Below, piece after piece: positions 1 to 9,097 of a stretch of DNA of 64,000 nt. Position 1 is the first letter of the stretch. Each line of letters begins with the position of its first letter. This DNA comes from Promicromonospora iranensis (GTDB lineage Bacteria; Actinomycetota; Actinomycetes; Actinomycetales; Cellulomonadaceae). A program made the position numbers and the translations under genes. The notes beneath the pieces are model-generated. The model was not told the origin of the DNA, did no database searches, and worked only from the letters and a program-made list of their open reading frames with translations. The DNA lies in contig NZ_JAJQQP010000009.1 in NCBI RefSeq assembly GCF_028994805.1, positions 153,019 to 217,018 of the forward strand. Reading direction: 5' to 3'.

Positions 1-37
1 TGTGGTGGACGAGGCTCACGAGCTCGCGGCACGGTCG

Positions 38-1258
38 TCAGGCGCGCAGGGTCTCCAGGTGCTCTGCGATCCGGCCGATCGCCTCGGTGAGGACGTCGAC
101 GTCGGGGAGGGTCACGAGGCGGAAGTGGTCGGGCTCCGGCCAGTTGAACCCGGAGCCGTGGGTCACCAGGATCTTCTTGGCGCGCAGCAGGCCGATGACG
201 AACGCCTCGTCGTCCTTGATCGGGTATACCTCGGGGTCCAGCCGCGGGAAGCAGTACAGCGCGCCGCGGGGCCGCACCGAGGTGACGCCCGGAATCTCGT
301 TGAGCAGCTTGTCGGCGAGCATGGACTGCTCGTAGAACCGGCCGCCGGGCACGATCAGCTGGTTGATCGACTGGTAGCCGCCGAGCGCCGTCTGGATGGC
401 GTGCTGCGCCGGCACGTTGGCGCACATGCGCATGTTCGCCACCAGGGTGAGTCCCTCGATGAAGTCGGCGGCGCGGTGCTTGGGGCCCGAGATCATGGCC
501 CACCCCGACCGGTAGCCGCAGATCCGGTACGCCTTGGACAGCCCGCTGAACGTGATGCACAGGACGTCGTCGGCCGCGTACGTGGCGGTGTGGTGGTGGG
601 TGGCGCCGTCGAACAGGATCTTCTCGTAGATCTCGTCGCTCAGGAGCACCAGGTCGTGCTTGCGGGCCAGCTCCGCCAGACCCTTGACGGTGCCCTCGCT
701 GTAGACCGCGCCCGTCGGGTTGTTCGGGTTGATGATCACCAGCGCCTTGGTGGCCGGCGTGATCAGGGCCTCGATGTCCTCCAGGTCAGGGTTCCAGCCG
801 TTCTCCTCGTCGCACCGGTAGTGCACGGGCGTGCCGCCCTGCAGGCTCACTGCCCCGGTCCACAGCGGGTAGTCCGGTGCGGGAACCAGCACCTCGTCGC
901 CGTCGTCGACCAGGGCCTGCAGCACCAGGCTGATCATCTCGGACACACCGTTGCCGATGTAGACGTCGTCCACGTGGGTGTCGATGCCGTGCGACTGGTA
1001 GTAGTGCGCCACCGCGGTGCGTGCCGAGTAGATGCCACGGCTGTCGCTGTAGCCCTGCGCCTCGGGCAGGTGGTGGATCATGTCCGCGAGGACCGCCTCG
1101 GGCGCCTCGAACCCGAACGGCGCCGGGTTGCCGATGTTCAGCTTGAGGATCTTGTGGCCCTCGGCCTCCAGCCGGTACGCCTCCTCGAGGATGGGACCCC
1201 GGACGTCGTAGCGGACGGACTTCAGCTTGCGGCTCTGCCGGATCTCTCGCACCGGCAC
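38..1258 (-). CDS. alaA: Alanine-type PLP aminotransferase (AlaA family)
   Basis: Cytosolic fold-type I aminotransferase, most likely glutamate-pyruvate transaminase making alanine. The 406-residue length and the run of motifs match E. coli AlaA closely by memory: YDVRGPI near residue 17, NIGNPAPFGF at 41-50, NPNNPTG at 177-183, SDEIYEK with Asp208, and SGLSKAYR with the PLP lysine at about 242. The late NVPAQHAIQTALGGYQS block is also AlaA-like. It is transcribed leftwards and is not obviously part of an operon; the next gene lies divergently 174 bp away. The start ATG precedes the first conserved block by only a few residues, as in the family. Aspartate activity cannot be excluded from sequence alone. 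Confidence 0.92.
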   Translation of the reverse strand: MPVREIRQSRKLKSVRYDVRGPILEEAYRLEAEGHKILKLNIGNPAPFGFEAPEAVLADMIHHLPEAQGYSDSRGIYSARTAVAHYYQSHGIDTHVDDVYIGNGVSEMISLVLQALVDDGDEVLVPAPDYPLWTGAVSLQGGTPVHYRCDEENGWNPDLEDIEALITPATKALVIINPNNPTGAVYSEGTVKGLAELARKHDLVLLSDEIYEKILFDGATHHHTATYAADDVLCITFSGLSKAYRICGYRSGWAMISGPKHRAADFIEGLTLVANMRMCANVPAQHAIQTALGGYQSINQLIVPGGRFYEQSMLADKLLNEIPGVTSVRPRGALYCFPRLDPEVYPIKDDEAFVIGLLRAKKILVTHGSGFNWPEPDHFRLVTLPDVDVLTEAIGRIAEHLETLRA

Positions 1259-1432
1259 ATGCTCTCAGATCCCTGGACCGGCTCCGGAACAGGCACTCCG
1301 GTACGTGGTGAGGGCTCCGGATGATCTCGGAGCGGTCGGTGGTCCGTAACCAGCGACGATGCCCTCTCTACGTCTGTAGTCACAGGCCAGGCGGACCTCG
1401 CCCGGCCGGTCGGACACAGGGGCAGGAAACAG

Positions 1433-1969
1433 ATGACCGCTTCACATGACGCGTCGGGACCGGACGGCTTCTCCGAGCCGCCGCGAGAGACGGACGACAC
1501 CTCCGACCGACAGTCGGCGGCCGGCGTGACCGCGGCTCTCGTCCTGGCCCTGTGGTTCGCCATCGTGCTGGTGGTCGTGGGCGTCCAGGTGCTCCTGAAC
1601 CAGATCTTCGGCACTGGTCTCGAGGTAGGAGCGCTGCCCGGCGTCTGGGACTGGACGCTCACCATCGCGGCCGCCGTGGGGACGTGGGCCCTGGTCAGCA
1701 GCCGCCATCCCAGGGTCGGTCCCCCGGCCGAACCGGACGGGATCTCCGGTCGGCAGTCGGCGGTCGGCGTGACCGTGGTTCTCGTCCTGGCCTTGTGGGT
1801 CGCCATCGTGCTGGTGCTGGCGACCGTCCAGATACTCCTGGACCGGATCTTCGGCATCACCATCGAGGTGGGTTCGTTGCCCGGCGTCTGGAACTGGTTG
1901 CTCACGTTCGGGCTCGTCGCCGGGACGTGGGCCTTCGTCCGTAGCCGCCATCCCGCGATCGGTCCCTGA
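1433..1969 (+). CDS. Internally duplicated four-helix membrane protein
   Basis: I do not recognise a named family. The 178-residue protein has a polar N-terminus of about 24 residues followed by two near-identical repeats, about residues 25-97 and 106-178. Each repeat begins with RQSA, has a hydrophobic helix around ALWFAIVLV, a conserved LPGVW segment, a second helix ending in GTWA, and closes with SRHP. This predicts four transmembrane helices from a doubled two-helix unit. The repeats are also obvious in DNA at an offset of 243 bp, so the duplication is fairly recent. AGGAAA lies just upstream of the ATG. It stands alone between convergent and divergent neighbours, so its role is unknown. 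Confidence 0.75.
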   Translation: MTASHDASGPDGFSEPPRETDDTSDRQSAAGVTAALVLALWFAIVLVVVGVQVLLNQIFGTGLEVGALPGVWDWTLTIAAAVGTWALVSSRHPRVGPPAEPDGISGRQSAVGVTVVLVLALWVAIVLVLATVQILLDRIFGITIEVGSLPGVWNWLLTFGLVAGTWAFVRSRHPAIGP

Positions 1970-1979
1970 CGAGGGCTGG

Positions 1980-2450
1980 TCACCCCTCCGCGAGCCGCGG
2001 CGGGAACCCGCCCGTCGCGATCGGGCCCCAGCGTTCGACGGTGATCCGCACGAGCGACTTGCCCTGCTCGACCATGGCGGCGCGGTACTCGTCCCAGTCC
2101 GGGTGCTCCTTGCCTGCGGCCGCACGGAAGTAGTCGACCAGCGGCTCGACGGAGTCAGGGATGTCCAGCACCTCGGCCGTGCCGTCCACCTGGACCCACG
2201 CGTCCCCGAAGTCCTCGCCGAGCGCCATGAACGACGCCGCGGGCCGCTTCTTCAGGTTCCGGACCTTGGCGCGCTCCGGGTAGGTCGAGACGACGACGCG
2301 CCCCTGCTGGTCCACGCCGTACGTGACGGGGCTCAGCTGCGGGGCGCCGTCGGCCCGGCTGGTCACGAGGATCCCGTTGCGGCGCGAGCGGAGGAACTCC
2401 AGCAGCTCGTCGCGGGTCACCGTGGTGTTGGTTGCGATCGTCCTGGCCAT
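1980..2450 (-). CDS. PPOX-class F420-dependent oxidoreductase
   Basis: A 156-residue split-barrel flavin/deazaflavin-binding protein. The pattern ELLEFLRSRRNGILVTSRADG, then SPVTYGVD, VVVSTYPERAKVRNLKKRP and an AWVQVDGTAEVLD strand is typical of the actinobacterial PPOX-class F420-dependent enzymes of the pyridoxamine 5-phosphate oxidase-like fold. Such proteins usually reduce small ketone or quinone-like substrates with F420H2, but the substrate here cannot be read from sequence. The ending VERWGPIATGGFPPRL is common in the family. It lies just downstream of, and in the same direction as, the SseB-domain gene, separated from it by a strong hairpin, so it probably has its own transcript. Confidence 0.85.
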   Translation of the reverse strand: MARTIATNTTVTRDELLEFLRSRRNGILVTSRADGAPQLSPVTYGVDQQGRVVVSTYPERAKVRNLKKRPAASFMALGEDFGDAWVQVDGTAEVLDIPDSVEPLVDYFRAAAGKEHPDWDEYRAAMVEQGKSLVRITVERWGPIATGGFPPRLAEG

Positions 2451-2477
2451 GTGCAGCAGGTTACGTCAGGCAGGACA

Positions 2478-2507
2478 GGAGCCCTGGCGACGGCTCGCCA
2501 GGGCTCC
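2478..2507 (-). terminator. Hairpin terminator of the toxin module
   Basis: A perfect 12-bp stem (arms 2478-2489 and 2496-2507, ggagccctggcg and its complement) with a 6-nt loop lies 12 bp beyond the stop of the SseB-domain gene on the minus strand. There is no U-tract, which is common for actinobacterial terminators. It separates the four-gene module from the PPOX gene. Confidence 0.7.
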
Positions 2508-2519
2508 CTCTCACCAGGG

Positions 2520-3782
2520 TCAGACGCCGGCCGGGCTCGGTGCCGTGGGAGCAGGCGTTGCCGGAGCAGGCGACGCGGGCGTGGCAGGACCCGGCTCGGC
2601 CGGGCCTGGCTCAGGCGGAGCATCGGCGGGCGTGTTCTCGCTCGGCCGGCCGAGGATCCACTCCGTGGAGAACAGGACCTTGTCGGTCAGGCGCAGCATC
2701 TCGTCCCGGATCCCGACGTGCGGGGTCGAGAACGCGAGCCGCGCGACCGACTGCTTGCCCGGCGCCTCGGCCCAGTAGTCGATCAGGAGCAGCGGGACGT
2801 CCTGACCGCCGACTTCCTCGGAGCCGTGCGTGAGCCGGATGTGGCGCAGGAACGGTCCGGACAGCGTCTCGGTGCGGGTCAGTGCGTCGTCGGGGCCAGG
2901 GTTGGCGCCGAGCCGGTCCTGGATGCGCTGGAGGTGGCTCGAGCTGCCCTCCTCAGGGCCCAGATCGTGCCAGTAGAGGGTCACGTTCAGCGCGAGCGCC
3001 GTCTCCTGGCCGGGCAGGAGCAGGTAGGCCATGGCCTGGCCGCCGGCGGCCTCGGCCTTGTCGGCGACCTCGATCATCTTCTGTCGCAGGTCGCGCCGCA
3101 GGGGAGCGGAGCGGTCGCTGAGCTTGACCGTCTGCTGCTTCACGATCTCGCGGATCTGGCGGTCACGCCGCTCGGGATCGTCGAGCTCGACGATGGCCCA
3201 GTGCTCGGGCAGGTTCAGCTCGATGCCGATGCCGCGGAACCCGCCGGGGTTCTCGACCGTGCCGAGGGCGTGCAGGGCCTCGCCGCTGATCCCGGCGCCT
3301 GTCTCGTCGAACAGGCCGGTCGGGTCGTCTGCGGGGGGCTGCGGGTCGAGGAGCGCCAACGTCTCGTCGACCCCGAGGGTCATGGTGTTGGGCCCAGCGG
3401 CGTCGATGACGACCTGTTGGAGCGCGTCACCGTGCCGCTTGATGAATGGGCCCAGCGAGTCGCGCCGGCGCAGGCTGAACGCGCGGTCCGGGGCGTTTCT
3501 GAGGAACTCGCCCAGGGTCTGCGTCGTCGAGAACAGACAGAGCTGGTAGGGCTTGGCCGATCCCTCCGGAGTGGGGAACACCTGGATCTGGGGTGTGCCG
3601 TCCCCGCGATCGAGGATCGGCACGACGACGGCGTCGTCCCGCAGCGCTTCGCCGACAGCGGCGCGGTCACCCGCCGCCAGGGCCAGGGCGAGCGCGGGCG
3701 AGCCGACGTCGGACTGCGGGTCGACGGTCGGACTTTCGATGTCGGGGCCGACAGGTCCCACCTGGGACGCTTCGTCGCTCAT
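2520..3782 (-). CDS. SseB-domain protein, last gene of a toxin module
   Basis: A 420-residue soluble protein. Residues about 25-140 resemble an SseB N-terminal domain (hydrophobic VVVPILDRG start, a Phe-containing strand, then QLCLFSTTQTLGEFL and a central IDAAGPNTMTL). The remainder looks like a second alpha/beta unit, followed by a Pro/Ala-rich tail from about residue 395. In actinobacteria SseB-domain proteins are often encoded near type VII secretion clusters, which suits its place here. The ATG at 3782 overlaps the stop of the preceding immunity-like gene by 4 bp (ATGA), so translation is probably coupled. Its exact role, whether chaperone, adaptor or second immunity factor, is unknown. 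Confidence 0.7.
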   Translation of the reverse strand: MSDEASQVGPVGPDIESPTVDPQSDVGSPALALALAAGDRAAVGEALRDDAVVVPILDRGDGTPQIQVFPTPEGSAKPYQLCLFSTTQTLGEFLRNAPDRAFSLRRRDSLGPFIKRHGDALQQVVIDAAGPNTMTLGVDETLALLDPQPPADDPTGLFDETGAGISGEALHALGTVENPGGFRGIGIELNLPEHWAIVELDDPERRDRQIREIVKQQTVKLSDRSAPLRRDLRQKMIEVADKAEAAGGQAMAYLLLPGQETALALNVTLYWHDLGPEEGSSSHLQRIQDRLGANPGPDDALTRTETLSGPFLRHIRLTHGSEEVGGQDVPLLLIDYWAEAPGKQSVARLAFSTPHVGIRDEMLRLTDKVLFSTEWILGRPSENTPADAPPEPGPAEPGPATPASPAPATPAPTAPSPAGV

Positions 3783-4165
3783 ACCTGAGGGTCTCCTCCG
3801 TTCCGTTCGAGAACCTGGACAGCGTCGGCGGCGGCGTTGACGACGGCGCTCCAGCCCGGATGAGCCAGGTACGCCGCGTCGGGCTGGTCGCCCAGCTCGT
3901 CGATGATCGGCTCCAGGACGGAGTTGAGCTTCTCCAGCACGTCGACCTCGTCGGTCGTGATGATCGACCCGACGCTCTCGACCGGGTCGGGCAACACCAT
4001 GGTGTCGTCGTAGAAGACGTGAACGTTGAGGTCCAGGTCGTCGTAGTACGCCCCGTCCTCTGACAGCTTTCCCCATCGTGTGCGTTGGTGCTCGAGGTTG
4101 CTCAAGGAGCGGAGAGATGTGACCACCTGAGCCCGCATCTCGGGGTACTGGATCTTGTTGCTCAC
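3779..4165 (-). CDS. SCO4402-like protein, probable immunity protein
   Basis: A 128-residue acidic protein placed directly after a polymorphic toxin gene. I chose the GTG at 4165 because it overlaps the toxin stop as GTGA; an upstream ATG at 4195 would need a 34-bp overlap. The pattern PEMRAQVVTSLRSLS, then DLDLNVHVFYDDTMVL with DPVESVGSII, and finally AYLAHPGWSAVVNAAADA matches what I remember of the SCO4402 family of small actinobacterial proteins. Position and charge make it the likely antidote of the upstream toxin domain; that function is inferred. Its own stop overlaps the SseB-domain gene start by 4 bp. Confidence 0.72.
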   Translation of the reverse strand: MSNKIQYPEMRAQVVTSLRSLSNLEHQRTRWGKLSEDGAYYDDLDLNVHVFYDDTMVLPDPVESVGSIITTDEVDVLEKLNSVLEPIIDELGDQPDAAYLAHPGWSAVVNAAADAVQVLERNGGDPQV

Positions 4166-5862
4166 GGCTTGTTCCACTCCGTCCACTGCATCCAATCTGC
4201 CAGCGGGACGTGCCCTTGTGGGTTCTCCTGGAGGGCCCCGGTCCCGGGGAGCGGTCTCCCGTCTGGTCCGAGGACCTTACCCCCGCTCCGTACGACCACA
4301 TGATCGACTTGCTGAAAAGGCCCAGTGTGCGTGGGGTCGCCCTCGTCCATACGGAATCCGTTCCCCTGGTAGTCAGGATCCTGCCATCGCTGGCCGACCT
4401 TCTTCTTGTTGGGCCTCCCCGGCCCCCAGCTCTCAGGCAGCTTGTTCCGGGCCGCAGCCACCTTGTCCCCCCAGCTGGCTGCGCCGCCCTGGTGGGTGTT
4501 GTGGACCAGGACGGGTGTGTCGCCCGCGTGGACGTAGTAGTTGAGGTTGTTCTCGACGTGGAAGTTGTACACTTCCACGATGTCGGCCAGGTCGCGTTCC
4601 TCGACCCGGACCGCTTCCAGGACAACAGTGCCCTCGGGCGTGATCAGGATGTCGCCGGGACGCAGGTTCCCGGCCGGCTGCCAGCCGCGGTCCTGGACCA
4701 TGAAGGGGTGCTCGGGCGTGGTCGACACGGTCGCGCCGTTGACGGTCAGGTGGTGCAGCGCCAGGGTCTGGCGCACGAACGTCTCGGCGACCAGCTGCAG
4801 CTCGTCCAGCCCCGTGACCAGGTTGCGGGTCCAGACCTTGTCCCCGACCCGGATGTCCTCGATCGGCTTGGTGCCGTCCGCCGTCAGCACCGGGGTACCA
4901 GCCACGAAGCAGGCGCCCATCCCGAGCATGCAGTTCTTGCCCGACTTCACACCCTGGTTCACCGCTGTCTTGCTCATCCCCTTGGCCAGGCCCATCGCGG
5001 CCTTGGCCGCACCACCCAGACCAATCAGCGAGAGCGCCGCGCCCGCAATGGCCAGCCCGGCCTCCGCCCAGGACCGCTCACCCGTCGCGGCCAGGGTGAT
5101 GTTCGCGACCGCGCTGACTATCGCGGCCACCGCCGCGATCACGATCAGCACCCCGGCCAGGGCGGTGCCCACGACGGGGATGAACGCGACGATGATCGCG
5201 AGGATCCCCGCGATGGTGGAGATCATGTCCGCGATGTCCGCGATCGCGGCGACCAGCTTGGAGCCCCAGTTGTCCCACCACCCGTCATTCAGGTCGTCCG
5301 AGCTGGTGATCTCCTCGATCCGGTCGATCGCGTGCTCGGCGGCCCGGTCCCGGTCCGAGACCGCGGAATCGATGTCCGACTTCGCCGAACTGATGGACCC
5401 GGCAGCCTGATCAGCCTCACCACCGGCCTGCCGCGCCTTCTGCTCGTACTCCGATTTCTCCGTCTCGTCCTTCGCGGAGTCGGCGAGGTCCTGCCACCGG
5501 TCCTGCGACCCGGACGCCGCCTGCGCCGCGTCCTGCGCCTCACGGGCCCGATCCAACGCGGACAGGGTCTCGGACTGCACGCGCTCCAACGAGCTGGCGT
5601 ACCCGACCAGGGCCTCACCCGCGGCGACGTACCGGCCGTGGGCCTTGCGGATCTCCCCGATGGTGTCTTCCTTGGTCGCCATCAGCGCGTCCACGGCCTG
5701 CGAGACGGTGCCGTCCACATCCAACCGGGACATCGAGGAGGCGGCGTTGTCGATCGAGGACGCGACCTCCAGATACTCCTGCCCACCCGAGAGCACCAGC
5801 ACCGGGTCACCCGGCGTCGGATCAGCGTCCAACCCCACCGGCGACCAGTCAGACGGCCTCAT
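4162..5862 (-). CDS. Polymorphic toxin: T7SS signal, Hint domain, C-terminal toxin
   Basis: A 566-residue modular toxin. Residues 15-55 (GDPVLVLSGGQEYLEVASSI) resemble the N-terminal signal of putative type VII-secreted proteins. Residues about 60-190 are charged helical coiled-coil. Residues 205-300 hold three or four hydrophobic helices. A pretoxin Hint domain starts at Cys318 (GACFVAGTPVLTADG), has the TTPEHPF block at 381-387, and ends with VLVHN at 451-455, the splice-type self-cleavage site. Residues 456-566 form a small polar domain with VDHVVVRSGG and a final HVPLADW motif, which I take to be the toxin, probably nuclease-like, but could not assign. The ATG overlaps the ESX-like gene stop as ATGA. 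Confidence 0.85.
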   Translation of the reverse strand: MRPSDWSPVGLDADPTPGDPVLVLSGGQEYLEVASSIDNAASSMSRLDVDGTVSQAVDALMATKEDTIGEIRKAHGRYVAAGEALVGYASSLERVQSETLSALDRAREAQDAAQAASGSQDRWQDLADSAKDETEKSEYEQKARQAGGEADQAAGSISSAKSDIDSAVSDRDRAAEHAIDRIEEITSSDDLNDGWWDNWGSKLVAAIADIADMISTIAGILAIIVAFIPVVGTALAGVLIVIAAVAAIVSAVANITLAATGERSWAEAGLAIAGAALSLIGLGGAAKAAMGLAKGMSKTAVNQGVKSGKNCMLGMGACFVAGTPVLTADGTKPIEDIRVGDKVWTRNLVTGLDELQLVAETFVRQTLALHHLTVNGATVSTTPEHPFMVQDRGWQPAGNLRPGDILITPEGTVVLEAVRVEERDLADIVEVYNFHVENNLNYYVHAGDTPVLVHNTHQGGAASWGDKVAAARNKLPESWGPGRPNKKKVGQRWQDPDYQGNGFRMDEGDPTHTGPFQQVDHVVVRSGGKVLGPDGRPLPGTGALQENPQGHVPLADWMQWTEWNKP

Positions 5863-6182
5863 ACCGGAACGTTCCCCGACGTCGGCGCCGGCGCCGAGCC
5901 CTCACCCGTGACGCCGTCGGCGAGCTGCTGGTCGACGTCCGTGAACGCCTCGGCCACCTGCGTCGACGACTCCGCCAGCATCCGCAGGTTCTCCGTCATC
6001 TTCTCCCGCGTGTCATCCCACTTGTGCGCGAAGTCCCGCACGACCCCTGCCAGTCCCTCGTGCCCGACGGCACCAGCGATCCGGTCACTGTTCGCATTCG
6101 CGTTCTCGAACTCGTTCGCCACCGTCGTCAGGCTCGAACCCAGCTCTCGAACCGCATCCAGATCCATCTTCAGGTCAGCCAT
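5859..6182 (-). CDS. Small ESX/WXG100-like helical protein
   Basis: A 107-residue, mostly helical protein heading the toxin operon. The start ATG at 6182 follows a purine-rich GGAAGGGG sequence. The composition (MADLKMDLDAVRELGSSL, a central HKWDDTREKM where the WXG turn would be, and a second helix ending in FTDVDQQLADG) and length resemble WXG100/ESAT-6-like partner proteins, though the WXG triad is replaced by KWDD. Partners of this type pair with T7SS-signal toxins to allow export. The stop overlaps the toxin start by 4 bp, which supports a direct partnership. Family assignment is by pattern and context. Confidence 0.72.
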   Translation of the reverse strand: MADLKMDLDAVRELGSSLTTVANEFENANANSDRIAGAVGHEGLAGVVRDFAHKWDDTREKMTENLRMLAESSTQVAEAFTDVDQQLADGVTGEGSAPAPTSGNVPV

Positions 6183-6430
6183 CGGCCCGCCCCTTCCATC
6201 CGTCCATGGCCTGCACAGGCCCCCGTCCCTACCCCTGCTGAGCAGCGAGAATACTGGGCTGGATACGCGCGCACCATGGATATAAGTACCCATGGACCGT
6301 TCCCCGAGACCAGCTGTGGTCGTCACGCACTAGACTCGTCGGCGCGCCGTGAGGCGCTCCCCACGTCGTCGTCCCGCCCGCCGGGGCGCTCGCCGACGGG
6401 ACCTCATCCTCCGTACGAAAGGAACGCTCA
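6183..6430. promoter_or_regulatory. Divergent promoter region, toxin module and aspS
   Basis: This 248-bp space separates the leftward toxin operon from rightward aspS. On the plus strand TAGACT at 6331-6336 is a plausible -10 box for aspS. On the minus strand TATTCT (complement of 6248-6253) is a plausible -10 for the operon. Two CCATGG sites flank an AT-rich patch at 6274-6295. No gene is seen here. Confidence 0.4.
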
Positions 6431-8221
6431 GTGCTCCGCACCCACACGGCCGGCTCACTACGGGCCGAGCACATCGGCCAGACCGTCACCCTCACGGGCT
6501 GGGTCGATCGCCGCCGTGACCACGGGGGAGTGGCGTTCATCGACCTGCGTGACGCGTCGGGCATCGCCCAGGTCGTCATCCGGGACGAGGAGATCGCCCA
6601 CCCGCTGCGCGCGGAGTACGTGCTGCAGGTGACCGGTGAGGTCGGCCGCCGCCCCGAGGGCAACGCCAACCCCAACCTCGCCACCGGCGAGATCGAGGTG
6701 GTCGCGACCGAGGTCGTCACCCTGAACGAGTCGGCCCCGCTGCCGTTCCAGGTGTCCACTGCGCTCGCGGACACCGAGGTCATCGGCGAGGAGGCGCGCC
6801 TCAAGCACCGCTACCTCGACCTGCGCCGTCCGGCGCCCGCCGCCGCGCTCCGCCTGCGGTCGAAGGCCAACCAGGCCGCGCGCCGCGTGCTGGACGAGCA
6901 GGAGTTCGTCGAGATCGAGACGCCGACGCTCACCCGGTCCACCCCCGAGGGCGCCCGCGACTTCCTGGTCCCGGCCCGCCTGGCGCCCGGCTCCTGGTAC
7001 GCCCTGCCCCAGTCGCCGCAGCTGTTCAAGCAGCTCCTCATGGTCAGCGGCATGGAGCGCTACTACCAGATCGCCCGCTGCTACCGCGACGAGGACTTCC
7101 GCGCGGACCGCCAGCCGGAGTTCACGCAGCTCGACGTCGAGATGAGCTTCGTGGACCAGGACGACGTCATCGCCCTGGGCGAGAAGATCCTGCAGGCCCT
7201 GTGGGCGCTGATCGACGTCGAGATCCCGACCCCGATCCAGCGCATGACGTTCCACGAGGCCATGCGTCTCTACGGTTCCGACAAGCCAGACCTGCGCTTC
7301 GGCAACCCGATCGTCGAGCTGACGGACTTCTTCAAGGACACGCCGTTCCGCGTGTTCCAGGCGGAGTACGTGGGCGCCGTCGTGATGAAGGGCGGCGCGT
7401 CGCAGCCGCGCCGCCAGTTCGACGCGTGGCAGGAGTGGGCCAAGCAGCGCGGCGCGCGGGGCCTCGCGTACGTGACGTTCTCGGAGGAGGGTGAGCTCGG
7501 CGGCCCGGTCGCCAAGAACCTGTCCGACGACGAGCGCGCGAACCTCGCGAAGGTCACCGGCGCCGAGCCGGGCGACGCCGTGTTCTTCGCCGCGGGCAAG
7601 ACCACCGACTCCCGGGCGCTGCTCGGGGCGGCGCGCGTCGAGATCGCGCACCGGACCGGCCAGATCGACGAGGACGCCTGGGCGTTCGTGTGGATCGTGG
7701 ACGCACCCCTGTTCAAGCCGGCCGGCGAGGACGACGACGTCGACCTCGGCTCGTCCGCCTGGACCGCCGTGCACCACGCGTTCACGTCGCCGACCCCGGA
7801 GTGGGTCGACACGTTCGAGCAGGCGCCGGGCGAGGCGCTGGCCTACGCGTACGACATCGTCTGCAACGGCAACGAGATCGGTGGCGGCTCGATCCGTATC
7901 CACCGCCGCGACGTGCAGGAGCGTGTCTTCGAGGTGATGGGCATCGGTCAGGAGGAGGCGCAGGAGAAGTTCGGCTTCCTGCTCGACGCCTTCGCGTTCG
8001 GCGCTCCGCCGCACGGCGGCATCGCGTTCGGCTGGGACCGCATCGTGGCCCTGCTGACGAAGTCGGCCTCGATCCGCGACGTCATCGCGTTCCCGAAGTC
8101 GGGCGGTGGGTTCGACCCGCTGACCGCGGCGCCGGCGCCGATCACGCCGGAGCAGCGCAAGGAGGCCGGCGTCGACTTCAAGCCCGAGGCCGCCGTGCCC
8201 GTGGCGGCCACCACGGCGTGA
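6431..8221 (+). CDS. aspS: Aspartyl-tRNA synthetase
   Basis: Class II aminoacyl-tRNA synthetase charging tRNA-Asp, 596 residues, the normal bacterial length. An OB-fold anticodon-binding domain covers residues 1-110 ([19 protein letters not shown]). Motif 2 appears near residue 216 ([20 protein letters not shown]), the bacterial GAD insertion lies in the middle, and motif 3 is near residue 530 ([10 protein letters not shown]). The start is a GTG preceded by GAAAGGA at good spacing. The stop overlaps the following acetyltransferase start by 4 bp, so the two are co-transcribed. Whether the enzyme is discriminating or also charges tRNA-Asn depends on a GatCAB system that is not in this window. 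Confidence 0.97.
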   Translation: MLRTHTAGSLRAEHIGQTVTLTGWVDRRRDHGGVAFIDLRDASGIAQVVIRDEEIAHPLRAEYVLQVTGEVGRRPEGNANPNLATGEIEVVATEVVTLNESAPLPFQVSTALADTEVIGEEARLKHRYLDLRRPAPAAALRLRSKANQAARRVLDEQEFVEIETPTLTRSTPEGARDFLVPARLAPGSWYALPQSPQLFKQLLMVSGMERYYQIARCYRDEDFRADRQPEFTQLDVEMSFVDQDDVIALGEKILQALWALIDVEIPTPIQRMTFHEAMRLYGSDKPDLRFGNPIVELTDFFKDTPFRVFQAEYVGAVVMKGGASQPRRQFDAWQEWAKQRGARGLAYVTFSEEGELGGPVAKNLSDDERANLAKVTGAEPGDAVFFAAGKTTDSRALLGAARVEIAHRTGQIDEDAWAFVWIVDAPLFKPAGEDDDVDLGSSAWTAVHHAFTSPTPEWVDTFEQAPGEALAYAYDIVCNGNEIGGGSIRIHRRDVQERVFEVMGIGQEEAQEKFGFLLDAFAFGAPPHGGIAFGWDRIVALLTKSASIRDVIAFPKSGGGFDPLTAAPAPITPEQRKEAGVDFKPEAAVPVAATTA

Positions 8222-9000
8222 CCCGGCTGGGCCGTCACGGGCTCGACCACGTCTTCCACACCGTCCGGAACGACTTCCTCGAGGCCGCCCGGTCGTGGAC
8301 CGACAGCACGGCGCCGGACGACGCCGGCGTGGCCGCCGTCGTCGAGCTCGTCGACCCGACGGGCGAGCGTGCCGGACGCGTCTACACGGCGGTCGGTGAG
8401 CCCGAGCGCGTAACCGCCGTGCTCCGGACGGTGACGCCGGACGACACGGTGCGCGGCGTGCTGGTCACCCGCGGTACCGGGGCCCTGGCCGGGGAGATCC
8501 TCTCCGGCTGGGGCCTCGGCCCGGCCGCCACCTGGGACCGGATGGCCACCGAGACGGCGCCGAAGGTGCCCGACGTCGGCGGCGCCGTCGTGGAACGGCT
8601 CGACCTCGACCGGGACATCGACGAGATGGCGGACGTGCTCGCCGAGGCGAACCCGAACAGCCGGCTGGGCGTGCGTGACCCCCGCGCGCGCCGCGCCCGC
8701 TGGTACGGCGTCCGGCTGCCGTCGGACGGTGCGGGACGCCGGAAGGGTGCGCTCGTCGCCGTCGGCTCGGCCACCCCGGTTCCCGGCGACGCCGTGCACC
8801 TGGGCGCGATCGGGACCTTGCCGGAGTTCCGCGGCCGCGGGTACGCCGGAGCCATGACGGCACGCATGACGGCGGACGGGGTGGCCGAACGCGGGCTGGT
8901 GACGCTCGGGCTGTACGACGACAACGTCGCCGCGCGCCGGGTCTACGACCGGCTCGGCTTCGTGCTGGAGCACGAGGTGGAGCAGTGGCACCGGGTCTGA
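8218..9000 (+). CDS. GNAT-family N-acetyltransferase
   Basis: A 260-residue protein whose C-terminal half is a GNAT fold. Residues about 195-215 give the acetyl-CoA pyrophosphate loop, [13 protein letters not shown], matching R/QxxGxG/A. It is followed by [19 protein letters not shown], the usual late beta5/alpha4 block. The N-terminal half is less conserved and may be a degenerate GNAT repeat. The GTG start at 8218 overlaps the aspS stop as GTGA, so this start is secure and expression is coupled to aspS. The substrate (amino acid, antibiotic or protein) cannot be inferred. Confidence 0.85.
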   Translation: MTRLGRHGLDHVFHTVRNDFLEAARSWTDSTAPDDAGVAAVVELVDPTGERAGRVYTAVGEPERVTAVLRTVTPDDTVRGVLVTRGTGALAGEILSGWGLGPAATWDRMATETAPKVPDVGGAVVERLDLDRDIDEMADVLAEANPNSRLGVRDPRARRARWYGVRLPSDGAGRRKGALVAVGSATPVPGDAVHLGAIGTLPEFRGRGYAGAMTARMTADGVAERGLVTLGLYDDNVAARRVYDRLGFVLEHEVEQWHRV

Positions 9001-9097
9001 CCCGCGTGTTTGCCGGGCGCGCCCACGTCTTCACTGGTTAGGTGGAGTCGGGGCGCTGGTCCCGGCGCCTCCGGACCCAGACCTGGAAGGCAGCCTC

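Noticed and set aside
6274-6295. Two CCATGG sites around an AT-rich patch
   Set aside because: Too short and common to be called an operator; kept only as part of the promoter region.
7690-8217. N-terminal extension of the GNAT gene into aspS
   Set aside because: This is an out-of-frame shadow of aspS; the GTGA overlap sets the real start.
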